Shown piece by piece: positions 35,650-43,994 of a stretch of DNA of 64,000 nucleotides; positions within the stretch are counted from its first letter, which is position 1, and every line of letters starts with the position of its first letter. The notes beneath the pieces were generated by a model, which ran no database searches, was not told where the DNA came from, and saw only the letters and a list, made by a program, of their open reading frames with translations. Location of the stretch: NCBI GenBank assembly GCA_004028765.1, contig SAIX01000066.1:1-64000 (forward strand), written 5' to 3'. This stretch comes from Chitinophagaceae bacterium (lineage in GTDB: Bacteria; Bacteroidota; Bacteroidia; Chitinophagales; Chitinophagaceae). The position numbers and the translations under genes are program-made.

Positions 35650-36777
35650 TTACAACAATCCATATTTTTTCCGGTAACTGATAAGCCAGGCAACCACTTC
35701 ATTATAACTGTTGATGCCTTCTTTCTGTTTATTCAGTTTTAAATACTGGTCGTACAAACTGGACACTGCGGGAGAAAACTTGTTATTTCTTTTCAGGAAG
35801 AATGCCCTGATCTCTTTCCGGTCTTTCTTCACCAAAGTATCCAATGCTGCGCGATTGTGTTTCATGATACTGTCGAAGGAATGAAAATTATTTTCTTTAC
35901 CTAAGAGGAACAAACGGATCTCTTCTCCCTGCGTATAAGAAAAAAGATCGAGGTAAACGGAATACCGGAAAAAAACATCCTTTGAGGAAACCGCTGCGAG
36001 ATATCCTACAAAATTGGCTTCACTCTCATTGGCATAACCCAGTTGGTGTGCCATTTCATGACAGGTAACATACGGCAAAAGGATGCTGGGAACATCCGTT
36101 CTTACCTGTGCTTCTCCCGTAAACGGGTTATAATAGCCCGTGAAATTCAGGTAATCGGCAACAGGGGTAAACAGACTTCTTTTCACTGATCGGTTCCGGT
36201 AATTCAGGAAATCATATTGCAGCGATAAATTCTGATACGATCGGAAAGCTTTGCGGAAAATCGTATCAATGGGTTGAACCGGTAATGCCGTATCGGCGAT
36301 CCTTTTCCGGCATGCATTCATTGAATCGATCAGGATATCTGCCAGTTGCAGTACTTCTTCTTTGGTGCAGGCGTTTTTGGTGAGTTTTAACTGGTATTCG
36401 ATCCCCAACCGGTTATAGTTCAATCCCCAAAGCAGTTTAAAAATGACATAGACCCAGCAAACTTTTCCCGCAAAGCCCAAAAGCCAGTGAACCCATCTCT
36501 CACGCGAAAATTGTTTCCTTAAAACACGCAATACCATTTTTACCAGGCTGATACAGAGGGAAACTGCTGCCCATATATACAGGACATCGCCAATACTAAA
36601 CGGTATCCAGCGTGTAAATATCCGCAGTGTGGTTCCGATGGCCGGGTACAAGCCATTCGAATAAATCATTTCCACCTGCACCGGGAAATAAGAATAAATA
36701 CTGATAATCAGCGCAATAAAAAAAATAACCCCAAGCTTTACCCAAATTTGCCCCGATAAAGTGGTTTTTTGCCGCAT
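35650..36777 (-). CDS. DUF3810 family membrane metalloprotease-like protein
   Basis: 375 residues. Three membrane segments in the first 130 residues, then a soluble domain with CHEMAHQLGYANESEAN: His240, Glu241 and His244 form a zinc-protease HExxH motif, with a downstream Glu as the likely third ligand. The track start at 36840 is TTG; the ATG giving MRQKTTLSG is preferred. DUF3810 is widespread in Bacteroidota and Firmicutes; its protease activity is inferred. Confidence 0.87.
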   Translation of the reverse strand: MRQKTTLSGQIWVKLGVIFFIALIISIYSYFPVQVEMIYSNGLYPAIGTTLRIFTRWIPFSIGDVLYIWAAVSLCISLVKMVLRVLRKQFSRERWVHWLLGFAGKVCWVYVIFKLLWGLNYNRLGIEYQLKLTKNACTKEEVLQLADILIDSMNACRKRIADTALPVQPIDTIFRKAFRSYQNLSLQYDFLNYRNRSVKRSLFTPVADYLNFTGYYNPFTGEAQVRTDVPSILLPYVTCHEMAHQLGYANESEANFVGYLAAVSSKDVFFRYSVYLDLFSYTQGEEIRLFLLGKENNFHSFDSIMKHNRAALDTLVKKDRKEIRAFFLKRNNKFSPAVSSLYDQYLKLNKQKEGINSYNEVVAWLISYRKKYGLL

Positions 36778-36846
36778 ACCTGCAAAGATGCCATAATTTT
36801 GTTTGTACCTGCAAAGCCCCCTGAACAGGTGGAATGCCAATTTTCC

Positions 36847-36878
36847 TTTGGTGTTTCAGGGGTTTTGACCTACCTTTG
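36847..36878 (+). promoter_or_regulatory. Promoter of the DUF177-rpmF-plsX operon
   Basis: TTTG at 36847-36850 and TACCTTTG at 36871-36878 with 20 bases between: both Bacteroidota promoter elements match perfectly. The predicted start leaves about 17 bases before the DUF177 ATG. Confidence 0.75.
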
Positions 36879-36898
36879 CCAGCCCTTAAAAAGCGGTT

Positions 36899-37447
36899 AT
36901 GAGTCAGCGCCGGGAATTTGAGATAGCATTTGTGGGTCTGAAACCGGGTGTGCATGTGTACGAATACCGCATTGAGGATAAGTTCTTTGTTCCTTATGGA
37001 GAGCAGGATTTCAAAAACTGTATCGCCGATGTAAAGCTGAGCCTTGATAAAAAAACAGGGTTTATGCAGCTGAAATTTGATATCGGCGGAACTGTGGAAG
37101 CAGCCTGCGACAAATGCGGTAACAATCTTCCGCTGCAGTTATGGGATGAGTTCAACATCATTGTAAAAATAGTGGATGAGCCCGAACTCATGAATGAGCA
37201 GGAAGAAGACCCGGATGTGTATTATATCGGCCGGGGCGAAAGCCACCTGCATCTCTCCGACTGGATCTATGAATTCATCAATCTCAGTCTGCCCCTGCAG
37301 AAAATGTGCAGTGAAGCGGAAATGGGTGGCCCGAAATGCAACCTTGAAGTGCTCGAAAAACTGAGAAAGATGGAAGAAGAGACGCGCAAAGAAAACGGGA
37401 CGCAAACCGTTTGGAAGGGACTGGATAAATTTAAAAACCTGGAATAA
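36899..37447 (+). CDS. DUF177 (YceD-like) protein
   Basis: 182 residues. YceD/DUF177 proteins are encoded directly before rpmF in most bacteria and have been tied to 23S rRNA processing. The core VEAACDKCGNNLPLQLWDEFNI with a CxxC pair and the acidic linker EDPDVYYIGRGESHLHLSDWIYEFINLSLPLQKMC are family features. First gene of a three-gene operon with rpmF 29 bases on. Confidence 0.92.
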   Translation: MSQRREFEIAFVGLKPGVHVYEYRIEDKFFVPYGEQDFKNCIADVKLSLDKKTGFMQLKFDIGGTVEAACDKCGNNLPLQLWDEFNIIVKIVDEPELMNEQEEDPDVYYIGRGESHLHLSDWIYEFINLSLPLQKMCSEAEMGGPKCNLEVLEKLRKMEEETRKENGTQTVWKGLDKFKNLE

Positions 37448-37476
37448 CAACTTTTAAGATCTATAAATACTGAGAT

Positions 37477-37671
37477 ATGCCGAATCCTAAACGCAGACAT
37501 TCCCAGCAGCGCAGCGCCAAAAGAAGGACGCACTATGTGGCACAGGAAGTTACGCTGAGCAAAGACAGCACCACAGGTGAAACACATGTACGCCACCGTG
37601 CGCACGTGAGCGAAGGAAAATTGTACTACAAAGGGAAACTGGTAGCCGAAAAAGCGCCATTGAAAGCCTAA
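37477..37671 (+). CDS. rpmF: 50S ribosomal protein L32, cysteine-free form
   Basis: 64 residues beginning PNPKRRHSQQRSAKRRTHY, the L32 signature. The usual zinc-binding CxxC...CxxxC pairs are missing: the protein has no cysteine at all and reads HVRHRAHVSEGKLYYKGKLV in that region. It is therefore the zinc-independent form. It lies between DUF177 and plsX in the classical order. Confidence 0.93.
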   Translation: MPNPKRRHSQQRSAKRRTHYVAQEVTLSKDSTTGETHVRHRAHVSEGKLYYKGKLVAEKAPLKA

Positions 37672-37703
37672 CCTTTTAGTTCAAATTTTTACTTCCTGCC
37701 ACG

Positions 37704-38648
37704 ATGACTATTGGCCTCGACATGATGGGTGGAGATTTTGCACCGCTGGAAGCGGTGAAAGGTTTGCAGCTATACCTGTCGGGCAATAACAATCCGGCTA
37801 ACCTTTTATGCATAGGTGATGAAGCCTGGGTAAAACCTCTTCTCGAGGAGCACCAGGTTGCATCACCTGTTTTGCATCTGGCACATGCCCCCGAAGTGAT
37901 CGGGTACCACGAACATCCCACCAAAGCGCTGAAAGAAAAACAACGTTCCTCCATTGCCATCGGTTTTCATTTACTGGCAACAGGTAAGATCGATGCATTT
38001 ATCAGTGCCGGAAATACCGGTGCCATGCTGGTGGGTGCCATGTTCAGTATCAAGCCGATAGAAGGATTGCTTCGTCCCACCATTGCCACTATCATTCCCA
38101 AAACCAATGGCGAAACGGGTGTACTGGCAGATGTTGGCCTGAATGCCGATTGCAAACCCGAGCAACTGAACCAGTTTGCTGTTCTCGCCAGTTTGTATGC
38201 GCAGTATATCCTGAACATCGGCTCGCCCCGCGTGGCTTTACTGAATGTGGGTGAGGAAGAAGGCAAGGGCAACCTGCTTGCACAGGCCACTTATCCCCTG
38301 CTGAAAGAAAATCAACTGATCCGTTTTGTGGGCAATGTGGAGGGCCGCGACCTTTTTGCCGATAAAACCGATGTAACCGTTTGCGATGGCTTTACGGGTA
38401 ATGTGATCCTCAAAATGGCAGAATCGGTTTACGATGTCGCTGCCCAGCGCGGCTTTGAGAAAGACGCTTATTTCAGCCGTTTTCATTATGAAAATTATGG
38501 CGGGACACCTGTACTCGGTGTGGCCAAACCGGTTATCATTGGTCATGGTATCAGCAATGCCAAAGCTTTCCGGAATATGATCGGCGTAGCCGAGAAAATG
38601 ATCCAGAGCGATCTCTGCGGCAAAATGGCTGAATCATTCAGGTCTTAA
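37704..38648 (+). CDS. plsX: Phosphate acyltransferase PlsX
   Basis: 314 residues. Converts acyl-ACP to acyl-phosphate, the first step of phospholipid synthesis. MTIGLDMMGGDFAPLEAVKGL, SAGNTGAMLVGAM and the C-terminal VGHGISNAKAFRNMI-like segment (IIGHGISNAKAF) match. fabH often follows plsX; it is not here. Confidence 0.95.
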   Translation: MTIGLDMMGGDFAPLEAVKGLQLYLSGNNNPANLLCIGDEAWVKPLLEEHQVASPVLHLAHAPEVIGYHEHPTKALKEKQRSSIAIGFHLLATGKIDAFISAGNTGAMLVGAMFSIKPIEGLLRPTIATIIPKTNGETGVLADVGLNADCKPEQLNQFAVLASLYAQYILNIGSPRVALLNVGEEEGKGNLLAQATYPLLKENQLIRFVGNVEGRDLFADKTDVTVCDGFTGNVILKMAESVYDVAAQRGFEKDAYFSRFHYENYGGTPVLGVAKPVIIGHGISNAKAFRNMIGVAEKMIQSDLCGKMAESFRS

Positions 38649-38828
38649 TTTTTCAGGCTGATCTGGCTTTGAAAAACATCCTTTTCCCGTTTTTTATCCC
38701 TTTATTTTTCCGTTCGTCACAATCCCAAAATTCCTGGTTTTGCTACCAAAACAGGGTAATTGATTGATTTACATATACTTATTTGTATAAACTGCATCTA
38801 TTCAATAGAAAATACTTTCCTTTAGATG

Positions 38829-38869
38829 GTACTATGTGTTGCATAGTACTAAAAAGCAACTTATCTTTG
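38829..38869 (+). promoter_or_regulatory. Promoter with overlapping dyad for the 58-residue protein
   Basis: TTG at 38839-38841 and a perfect TATCTTTG at 38862-38869 with 20 bases between. A perfect 8-base dyad GTACTATG-TGTTG-CATAGTAC (38829-38849) brackets the TTG and looks like an operator that would block it. Predicted leader about 35 bases. Confidence 0.65.
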
Positions 38870-38907
38870 ACTTATCAAATCAAACAAAACCATTAAAAAT
38901 AACCGTT

Positions 38908-39084
38908 ATGAAAAAGTTTATCATCAATGCCTGCCTGATCGCATTGATCGCCATGATCCCTGCCGTATTCCTGGGTTACCTGCACACCGATTCCACCACA
39001 CCTGCCAATAACCGCGAAGTGGTGAAAGATGTAAACAATGCACAGGATGAGATCACGACGCTTCGCCTGGTAAGGACATTTTAA
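38908..39084 (+). CDS. 58-residue membrane or exported peptide
   Basis: 58 residues starting MKKFIINACLIALIAMIPAVFLGYLH. The track begins upstream at a GTG inside the promoter; the ATG is clearly better. Residues 4-24 are a single hydrophobic segment, either an anchor or an uncleaved signal. The rest is polar (STTPANNREVVKDVNNAQDEITTLRLVRTF). No family is recognised. It has its own promoter and terminator, so it is a separate expressed unit. Confidence 0.7.
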   Translation: MKKFIINACLIALIAMIPAVFLGYLHTDSTTPANNREVVKDVNNAQDEITTLRLVRTF

Positions 39085-39110
39085 AAGCACACAGCAGCAT
39101 AAAACAAGCC

Positions 39111-39150
39111 AAGCGGCGCCGGTACTAAATTGCCGCGCCGCTTTTATTTT
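39111..39150 (+). terminator. Terminator of the 58-residue protein gene
   Basis: AAGCGGCGC pairs perfectly with GCGCCGCTT across a 15-base loop, followed by TTTTATTTTT. Confidence 0.8.
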
Positions 39151-39206
39151 TCCTTTTTTCGCCAGTTGAAATTGCGTAAAGCATGGATTTGGGATGCGCA
39201 AACCTA

Positions 39207-39214
39207 TACCTTTG
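39207..39214 (+). promoter_or_regulatory. -7 promoter element for the cystathionine beta-synthase gene
   Basis: TACCTTTG, perfect TAnnTTTG, 23 bases before the ATG. The nearest TTG is only 15 bases upstream, which is short. Confidence 0.5.
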
Positions 39215-39237
39215 TCCCAAACATCTGTTAGCATTGT

Positions 39238-40593
39238 ATGTGGCTGAATAATATCCTCGAAACGATCGGCAATACCCCATTGATTAAACTGAATAAAGTA
39301 ACCAAAGACATACCTGCCACCGTTCTTGCAAAAGTGGATTATTTCAATCCCGGTAATTCCATCAAAGACCGGATGGCCTTGAAGATGGTGGAAGTTGCTG
39401 AAAAAGAAGGCAGGCTGAAACCGGGTGGCACCATCATCGAAGGTACCAGCGGAAACACGGGTATGGGGCTGGCGCTGGCGGCCTGCGTAAAAGGATATAA
39501 ATGCATTTTTGTTACAACTGATAAACAGTCGAAAGAAAAAGCCGATATCCTGAAAGCAGTTGGTGCGGAAGTGATCGTTTGCCCGACAAATGTACTGCCC
39601 GAAGATCCCCGCAGTTATTACAGTGTGGCGCGCAGGCTGGGAGAAGAGATCCCCAATTCCGTATACATGAACCAGTATGATAACCTTGCAAACAGGCAGG
39701 CGCATTACGAAAGCACAGGGCCTGAAATCTGGAATCAGACAGAGGGAAAGATCACACACCTGGTATGTACGGCAGGAACCGGTGGAACCATTACAGGTAC
39801 CGCCATGTACCTGAAAGAAAAAAATCCCAACATTAAAGTATGGGCAATTGATGTGTACGGCTCACTGCTCACAAAATATTTCAGAACCGGTGAAGTGGAT
39901 ATGAATGAAGTGCACCCATATATCTCGGAAGGTTTTGGGGAAGATTTTGTGCCGAAGAATTATGACATGCGTGTGATCGATCAGTTTGAACAGGTCACGG
40001 ATAAGGACGGAGCAGTGATGGCAAGACGCATTGCGAAAGAAGAAGGGCTTTTCTGTGGATACAGTGCCGGCAGTTGTTTACAGGGGTTAATGCAGTTAAA
40101 ATCATCTCTTACAAAAAACGACCTGGTGGTTTGTATTTTCCATGATCATGGCAGCCGCTATGTTGGAAAAATTTACAATGACCAGTGGATGATGGAGCGG
40201 GGATTCCTTGATGTAAAAACATTTAAGGATATCGTAAATGGCCGAAGCGCCAAACGATTGGTGACCCTTGAACCGACACATACCGTTGCAGAAGCAGTAG
40301 AGTTGATGAAGAAATATGATATTGAACATATCCCGGTGATGAAAGAAAATGAATGTATCGGTGCAGTGAGTGAGGGTGGTTTATTTCAGAAAGTGTTCAG
40401 CAACCCTGAGATCAGGAATGAAACGGTGCAGAATGTACTGGAGCCCGCTTACCCGGTAGTGGCATTTGATACTGCGGTTGAGCGGTTAAGCAGTCTCATC
40501 ACCAAAGAGAACGGCGCTGTGCTGTCGAAAGATGAAAAAGGAGATTACCATATCGTAACCAAGTATGATGTGATTCAAAGTCTCGCAAAATAG
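39238..40593 (+). CDS. Pyridoxal-phosphate cystathionine beta-synthase with CBS domains
   Basis: 451 residues. The catalytic domain (1-330) is fold type II; Lys43 in GNSIKDRMALKM binds pyridoxal phosphate, EGTSGNTGMGLA and the glycine loop TAGTGGTITG bind substrate and phosphate. Two CBS motifs follow (about 335-450: TLEPTHTVAEAVELMKKYDIEHIPVM). It condenses serine (or O-acetylserine) with homocysteine (or sulfide); the tandem CBS favours cystathionine beta-synthase. A LysR regulator follows at 40667. Confidence 0.93.
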   Translation: MWLNNILETIGNTPLIKLNKVTKDIPATVLAKVDYFNPGNSIKDRMALKMVEVAEKEGRLKPGGTIIEGTSGNTGMGLALAACVKGYKCIFVTTDKQSKEKADILKAVGAEVIVCPTNVLPEDPRSYYSVARRLGEEIPNSVYMNQYDNLANRQAHYESTGPEIWNQTEGKITHLVCTAGTGGTITGTAMYLKEKNPNIKVWAIDVYGSLLTKYFRTGEVDMNEVHPYISEGFGEDFVPKNYDMRVIDQFEQVTDKDGAVMARRIAKEEGLFCGYSAGSCLQGLMQLKSSLTKNDLVVCIFHDHGSRYVGKIYNDQWMMERGFLDVKTFKDIVNGRSAKRLVTLEPTHTVAEAVELMKKYDIEHIPVMKENECIGAVSEGGLFQKVFSNPEIRNETVQNVLEPAYPVVAFDTAVERLSSLITKENGAVLSKDEKGDYHIVTKYDVIQSLAK

Positions 40594-40656
40594 TATGGTG
40601 AATGGTGAACAGACAATAACGTAGCAATTCACCATTGCCCATTCACCATTCACGAA
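40594..40656. repeat. Word-repeat palindrome F (before LysR gene)
   Basis: GTGAATGGTGAA at 40598-40609 pairs perfectly with TTCACCATTCAC at 40642-40653; a second TTCACCATT copy at 40628 gives another register. It fills the gap and ends about 14 bases before the LysR ATG. Confidence 0.72.
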
Positions 40657-40666
40657 TACCACTGCC

Positions 40667-41566
40667 ATGATCTCTACCCGACACGAAGTATTTCTCACTG
40701 TAGCGCAGCAGAAAAGCTTTTCGAAGGCGAGCCAGGTATTGTATATCTCGCAGCCTGCCATTAGTAAGCACATCAAATCGCTGGAGGAACATTACAAAGC
40801 GAAACTGTTCGACCGGAAAGGGATACAGATAGACCTCACCCCTGCAGGGAAACTTTTATTTGAGAAACTCGTGGAAGTAAAACGCATCCAGGAGCAGACA
40901 GAATATGAAATATCAAGCATCCGGGATGTGATGCAGGCAAAGGGCGTTTTAAAACTCGGTGCAAGTACCACTATAACATTGTATACGCTGCCCAAAGTGC
41001 TTTCTTCCTTTCACCAGCATTATCCACAGATACATATCAGCCTGCTGAACCGCAATACAGAACTTGTGATGGAGGCCTTGCTGAACCAGGACATCAACCT
41101 GGGCATTATCGAAGGCCGCGCCAAACTCACGAATATCGATTATGAACCTTTTATTACCGATGAAGTTGTGGCGGTTTGCAGCCGGAAAAGCCCGCTCACC
41201 AAAAAGAAACAATACGCGATCAAAGAAATATTAGGCATGCCCCTCGCGATCAGGGAAAGGGGAAGCGGGACCCTCGCTGCGTTAAAACATGCGTTGGAAA
41301 AGAACCGCATCAAAATGAGTGATCTGAATATCAAGGTAAGGCTTGGCGGTACGGAGGCTTTAAAAAATTTCCTGGTTGAGTCTGATTCACTGGGTTTCCT
41401 CCCGCATAAAGCGGTTGAAAAAGAACTGGCTTTTGGTGACCTAACGCAGATCCACTTTGACGGGCTGCAGATACAGCGGAATTTTTATTTTATCCAGCGC
41501 AAGGGGGAGAACAGCGAACTTAATAAAAGTTTTATCAAACTTGCACAGAAGATATATAATGTGTAG
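40667..41566 (+). CDS. LysR family transcriptional regulator
   Basis: 299 residues. The N-terminal winged helix-turn-helix (RHEVFLTVAQQKSFSKASQVLYISQPAISKHIKSLEEHYKAKLFDR) is classic; the C-terminal effector-binding domain begins near residue 90 (GVLKLGASTTITLYTLP). Being beside a cystathionine beta-synthase gene, it may control sulfur amino acid metabolism, but effector and targets are not visible. Confidence 0.94.
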   Translation: MISTRHEVFLTVAQQKSFSKASQVLYISQPAISKHIKSLEEHYKAKLFDRKGIQIDLTPAGKLLFEKLVEVKRIQEQTEYEISSIRDVMQAKGVLKLGASTTITLYTLPKVLSSFHQHYPQIHISLLNRNTELVMEALLNQDINLGIIEGRAKLTNIDYEPFITDEVVAVCSRKSPLTKKKQYAIKEILGMPLAIRERGSGTLAALKHALEKNRIKMSDLNIKVRLGGTEALKNFLVESDSLGFLPHKAVEKELAFGDLTQIHFDGLQIQRNFYFIQRKGENSELNKSFIKLAQKIYNV

Positions 41567-41613
41567 TTATAGTTCATAAGAACTATATATCATATTGGTT
41601 ATGGGTATCCCAG

Positions 41614-41621
41614 TAGCTTTG
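41614..41621 (+). promoter_or_regulatory. -7 promoter element very close to a start codon
   Basis: TAGCTTTG, perfect TAnnTTTG, with TTG at 41595-41597 (16 apart). The ATG of the 67-residue ORF begins 5 bases after the element, so the mRNA would be leaderless or nearly so. Confidence 0.45.
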
Positions 41622-41625
41622 GGGT

Positions 41626-41829
41626 ATGACAACAACTCAATTCACTGCAGAACCCGATATTGTATATTCGCTGCAACAGGTTTTTGATATCAATTGGCGA
41701 ACAGAGATCCGGCAGCTTTCCAGGTACCTTACACCCGAATGGCTTGCCGCTTATTCCGGTTTTAAAAAACTGGTTGAAAAAGACTTCCGTAACGAAGAGG
41801 AGCCACAATCCCTTTTGCTGCATCCCTGA
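41626..41829 (+). CDS. Small hypothetical protein upstream of metal-receptor gene
   Basis: 67 residues, ATG start directly after a promoter-like element. Unrecognised. The sequence (DIVYSLQQVFDINWRTEIRQLSRYLTPEWLAAYSGFKKLVEKDFRN) is helical and protein-like. The next gene follows after 22 bases. Confidence 0.5.
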   Translation: MTTTQFTAEPDIVYSLQQVFDINWRTEIRQLSRYLTPEWLAAYSGFKKLVEKDFRNEEEPQSLLLHP

Positions 41830-41851
41830 CCGATCTTCCGTATTTTTGAAG

Positions 41852-42637
41852 ATGCCTGTTTTTACGGACCAGTTAGGCAGACAAGTGGAGATCGTATCTC
41901 CTCCCGAAAGGATCATTTCACTTGTACCGTCGCAAACAGAATTGTTGTTTTCACTTGGCCTTGATACGGAAGTTGCCGGTATCACGAAATTCTGCGTGCA
42001 CCCGAAGAAATGGTTCGAGACCAAAACAAAGATCGGCGGCACCAAAAATATTTCCCTTGAAAAAATCATACTGCTGAAACCCGACCTCGTTATTGCGAAC
42101 AAGGAAGAGAACCTGCAGGCACAGATCAGTGAGCTGGAAAAAATCTCTCCGGTATGGATAAGTGATGTGAATGATCTGTCATCTGCATTACAAATGATAC
42201 AGGCCATTGGTGAGATTACTGGAAAAAGTACCGAAGCCGCTGCATTGGTAACCACCATACAAAGTAGGTTCAAGAAGATCACACCGCTTGCTTCAAAACC
42301 GAAAACGGCTTACCTGATCTGGAATAAACCCCTTATGGCTGCAGGCGGTGATACTTTTATCCATGCCATGATGCAGCAAACAGGTTTGGAAAATGTTTTT
42401 GCCAGCCAGTTACGTTATCCTGAAACAACGATCGAAGACTTACATCGCAGGGGAACCGAGTTGATCCTGTTATCATCAGAACCCTACCCTTTCAGCGAAA
42501 AACATATTGCCTTATTGCAGGAACAGATGCCGGGAACAAAAGTAGTTCTGGCAGACGGAGAAATGTTCAGCTGGTATGGAAGCCGGATGCAGCATGCCGC
42601 AGATTACCTGCAATACCTGCCATCTCTATTGCATTAA
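41852..42637 (+). CDS. Helical-backbone metal receptor (BtuF/TroA-like binding protein)
   Basis: 261 residues. The fold of ABC-transporter receptors for vitamin B12, haem or siderophores: RIISLVPSQTELLFSLGLDTEVAG, KIILLKPDLVIANKEEN, LIWNKPLMAAGGDTFIHAMMQQTGLENVF. Unlike transported receptors it has no signal peptide or lipobox from the ATG start MPVFTDQLG. The track's longer start (41660) only reads an out-of-frame overlap with the small ORF. No permease or ATPase is adjacent. Ligand unknown. Confidence 0.88.
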   Translation: MPVFTDQLGRQVEIVSPPERIISLVPSQTELLFSLGLDTEVAGITKFCVHPKKWFETKTKIGGTKNISLEKIILLKPDLVIANKEENLQAQISELEKISPVWISDVNDLSSALQMIQAIGEITGKSTEAAALVTTIQSRFKKITPLASKPKTAYLIWNKPLMAAGGDTFIHAMMQQTGLENVFASQLRYPETTIEDLHRRGTELILLSSEPYPFSEKHIALLQEQMPGTKVVLADGEMFSWYGSRMQHAADYLQYLPSLLH

Positions 42638-42757
42638 ATTTATTGCATTAAAACCCATAGGATATCTTGTGGAGAAACCTAACAGATGTTTGGGGCAAGT
42701 AAAGTATCTTGCGGCAACCCAAGCCATACAGGCAATTCTTTTTTTCAATTCACACAC

Positions 42758-43825
42758 ATGAAAAAATACCGCGCCGGCGTATTGTTCGGCAAAGAACTCG
42801 AAGCATTGTATAACGATGCAAAAAACAATGAATTTGCACTGCCAGCCGTAAACACCATCGGCACGAATACCATTAACGCAGTGCTTGAAACGGCAGCGAA
42901 AGTAAACTCGCCCGTAATTATCCAGTTTTCCAACGGCGGTGCCCAGTTCATTGCCGGCAAAGGGATGCCCAATGATAACCTCCAGGGAAATATTTCGGGC
43001 GGTATATCCGGTGCGTTGCATATCCATAATGTGGCAAAATATTATGGCGTGCCCGTGGTACTGCATACAGACCATGCCGCAAAAAAATGGTTACCCTGGG
43101 TAAGTGGTTTGATCGATGCGGGCGAACAATATTATAAAGAGAAAGGCCAGCCCCTTTTCAGCTCGCACATGCTCGACCTGTCAGAAGAACCCATCGAAGA
43201 GAACATTCATACTTCTGTTGAATTTTTCAAACGCATGGCACCGCTTGGTATGAGTATCGAGATAGAACTCGGTGTTACTGGCGGTGAAGAAGACGGTGTT
43301 GATAACAGCGGTGTGGAAAATGAAAAACTGTACACACAACCGCAGCATGTTGCCTATTCTTATACCGAACTTGGCAAAGTAGGCAATCTTTTTACAGTGG
43401 CTGCTGCATTCGGAAATGTACATGGGGTATACAGTCCGGGTAACGTGGAGTTGCGTCCCGAGATCCTGAAGAACAGCCAGGATTATATCGAGCGGGAATT
43501 GAAGACCGGCCCTAAGCCTGTTTATTTCGTATTCCATGGTGGCAGTGGTTCGCCGCAGCACCAGATCAGGGAAGCGATCAGCTATGGTGCCATTAAAATG
43601 AATATCGATACCGATCTGCAGTGGGCTTTCTGGGAAGGCATCCACCAGTATTACCAGAAGAATGAAGGTTACCTGCAGGGCCAGCTCGGAAACCCCGAAG
43701 GGCCGGAGAAACCCAACAAAAAATATTATGATCCGCGTGTATGGCTGCGCAAGGGTGAAGAAAGTTTCTCTAAAAGATTAGAGCAGGCTTTTGAAGACCT
43801 GAACTGCATCAACCGAAATGCCTGA
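42758..43825 (+). CDS. fbaA: Fructose-bisphosphate aldolase, class II
   Basis: 355 residues, the usual FbaA length. Zinc-dependent cleavage of fructose-1,6-bisphosphate in glycolysis. HTDHA at 103-107 carries metal and catalytic residues; EIELGVTGGEEDGVD, GNVHGVYSPGNV and FHGGSGSP complete the active site. The ATG giving MKKYRAGVLFGKE is preferred over the track's earlier ATG at 42686. Confidence 0.96.
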   Translation: MKKYRAGVLFGKELEALYNDAKNNEFALPAVNTIGTNTINAVLETAAKVNSPVIIQFSNGGAQFIAGKGMPNDNLQGNISGGISGALHIHNVAKYYGVPVVLHTDHAAKKWLPWVSGLIDAGEQYYKEKGQPLFSSHMLDLSEEPIEENIHTSVEFFKRMAPLGMSIEIELGVTGGEEDGVDNSGVENEKLYTQPQHVAYSYTELGKVGNLFTVAAAFGNVHGVYSPGNVELRPEILKNSQDYIERELKTGPKPVYFVFHGGSGSPQHQIREAISYGAIKMNIDTDLQWAFWEGIHQYYQKNEGYLQGQLGNPEGPEKPNKKYYDPRVWLRKGEESFSKRLEQAFEDLNCINRNA

Positions 43826-43963
43826 TTGAATTGTTCGGGGCTTGTTTGAATCAAGCAGTAGCAATGTCTCAGTATGAAGACAGCTGCCATGAAAACAAGC
43901 AGCTGAAAGAAGTGCGACGCAACAGGCGATGCCATAAAAGACAGTCGCCCGGAAAATAAAAAC

Positions 43964-43992
43964 AAAAGAGCAGCCATTACGCTGCTCTTTTT
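43964..43992. terminator. Bidirectional terminator
   Basis: AAAAGAGCAGC pairs with GCTGCTCTTTT across a 6-base loop, T-run on either side. It separates convergent fbaA and cytochrome b genes. Confidence 0.85.
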
Positions 43993-43994
43993 GT

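Noticed and set aside
38733-38754. Hairpin after plsX as terminator
   Set aside because: The stem CCTGGTTTTG/CAAAACAGG has a bulge and no T-run; too weak to call.
41660-41851. Extended N-terminus of the metal-receptor protein
   Set aside because: It overlaps the small ORF in another frame and looks non-coding; the ATG at 41852 fits the family.
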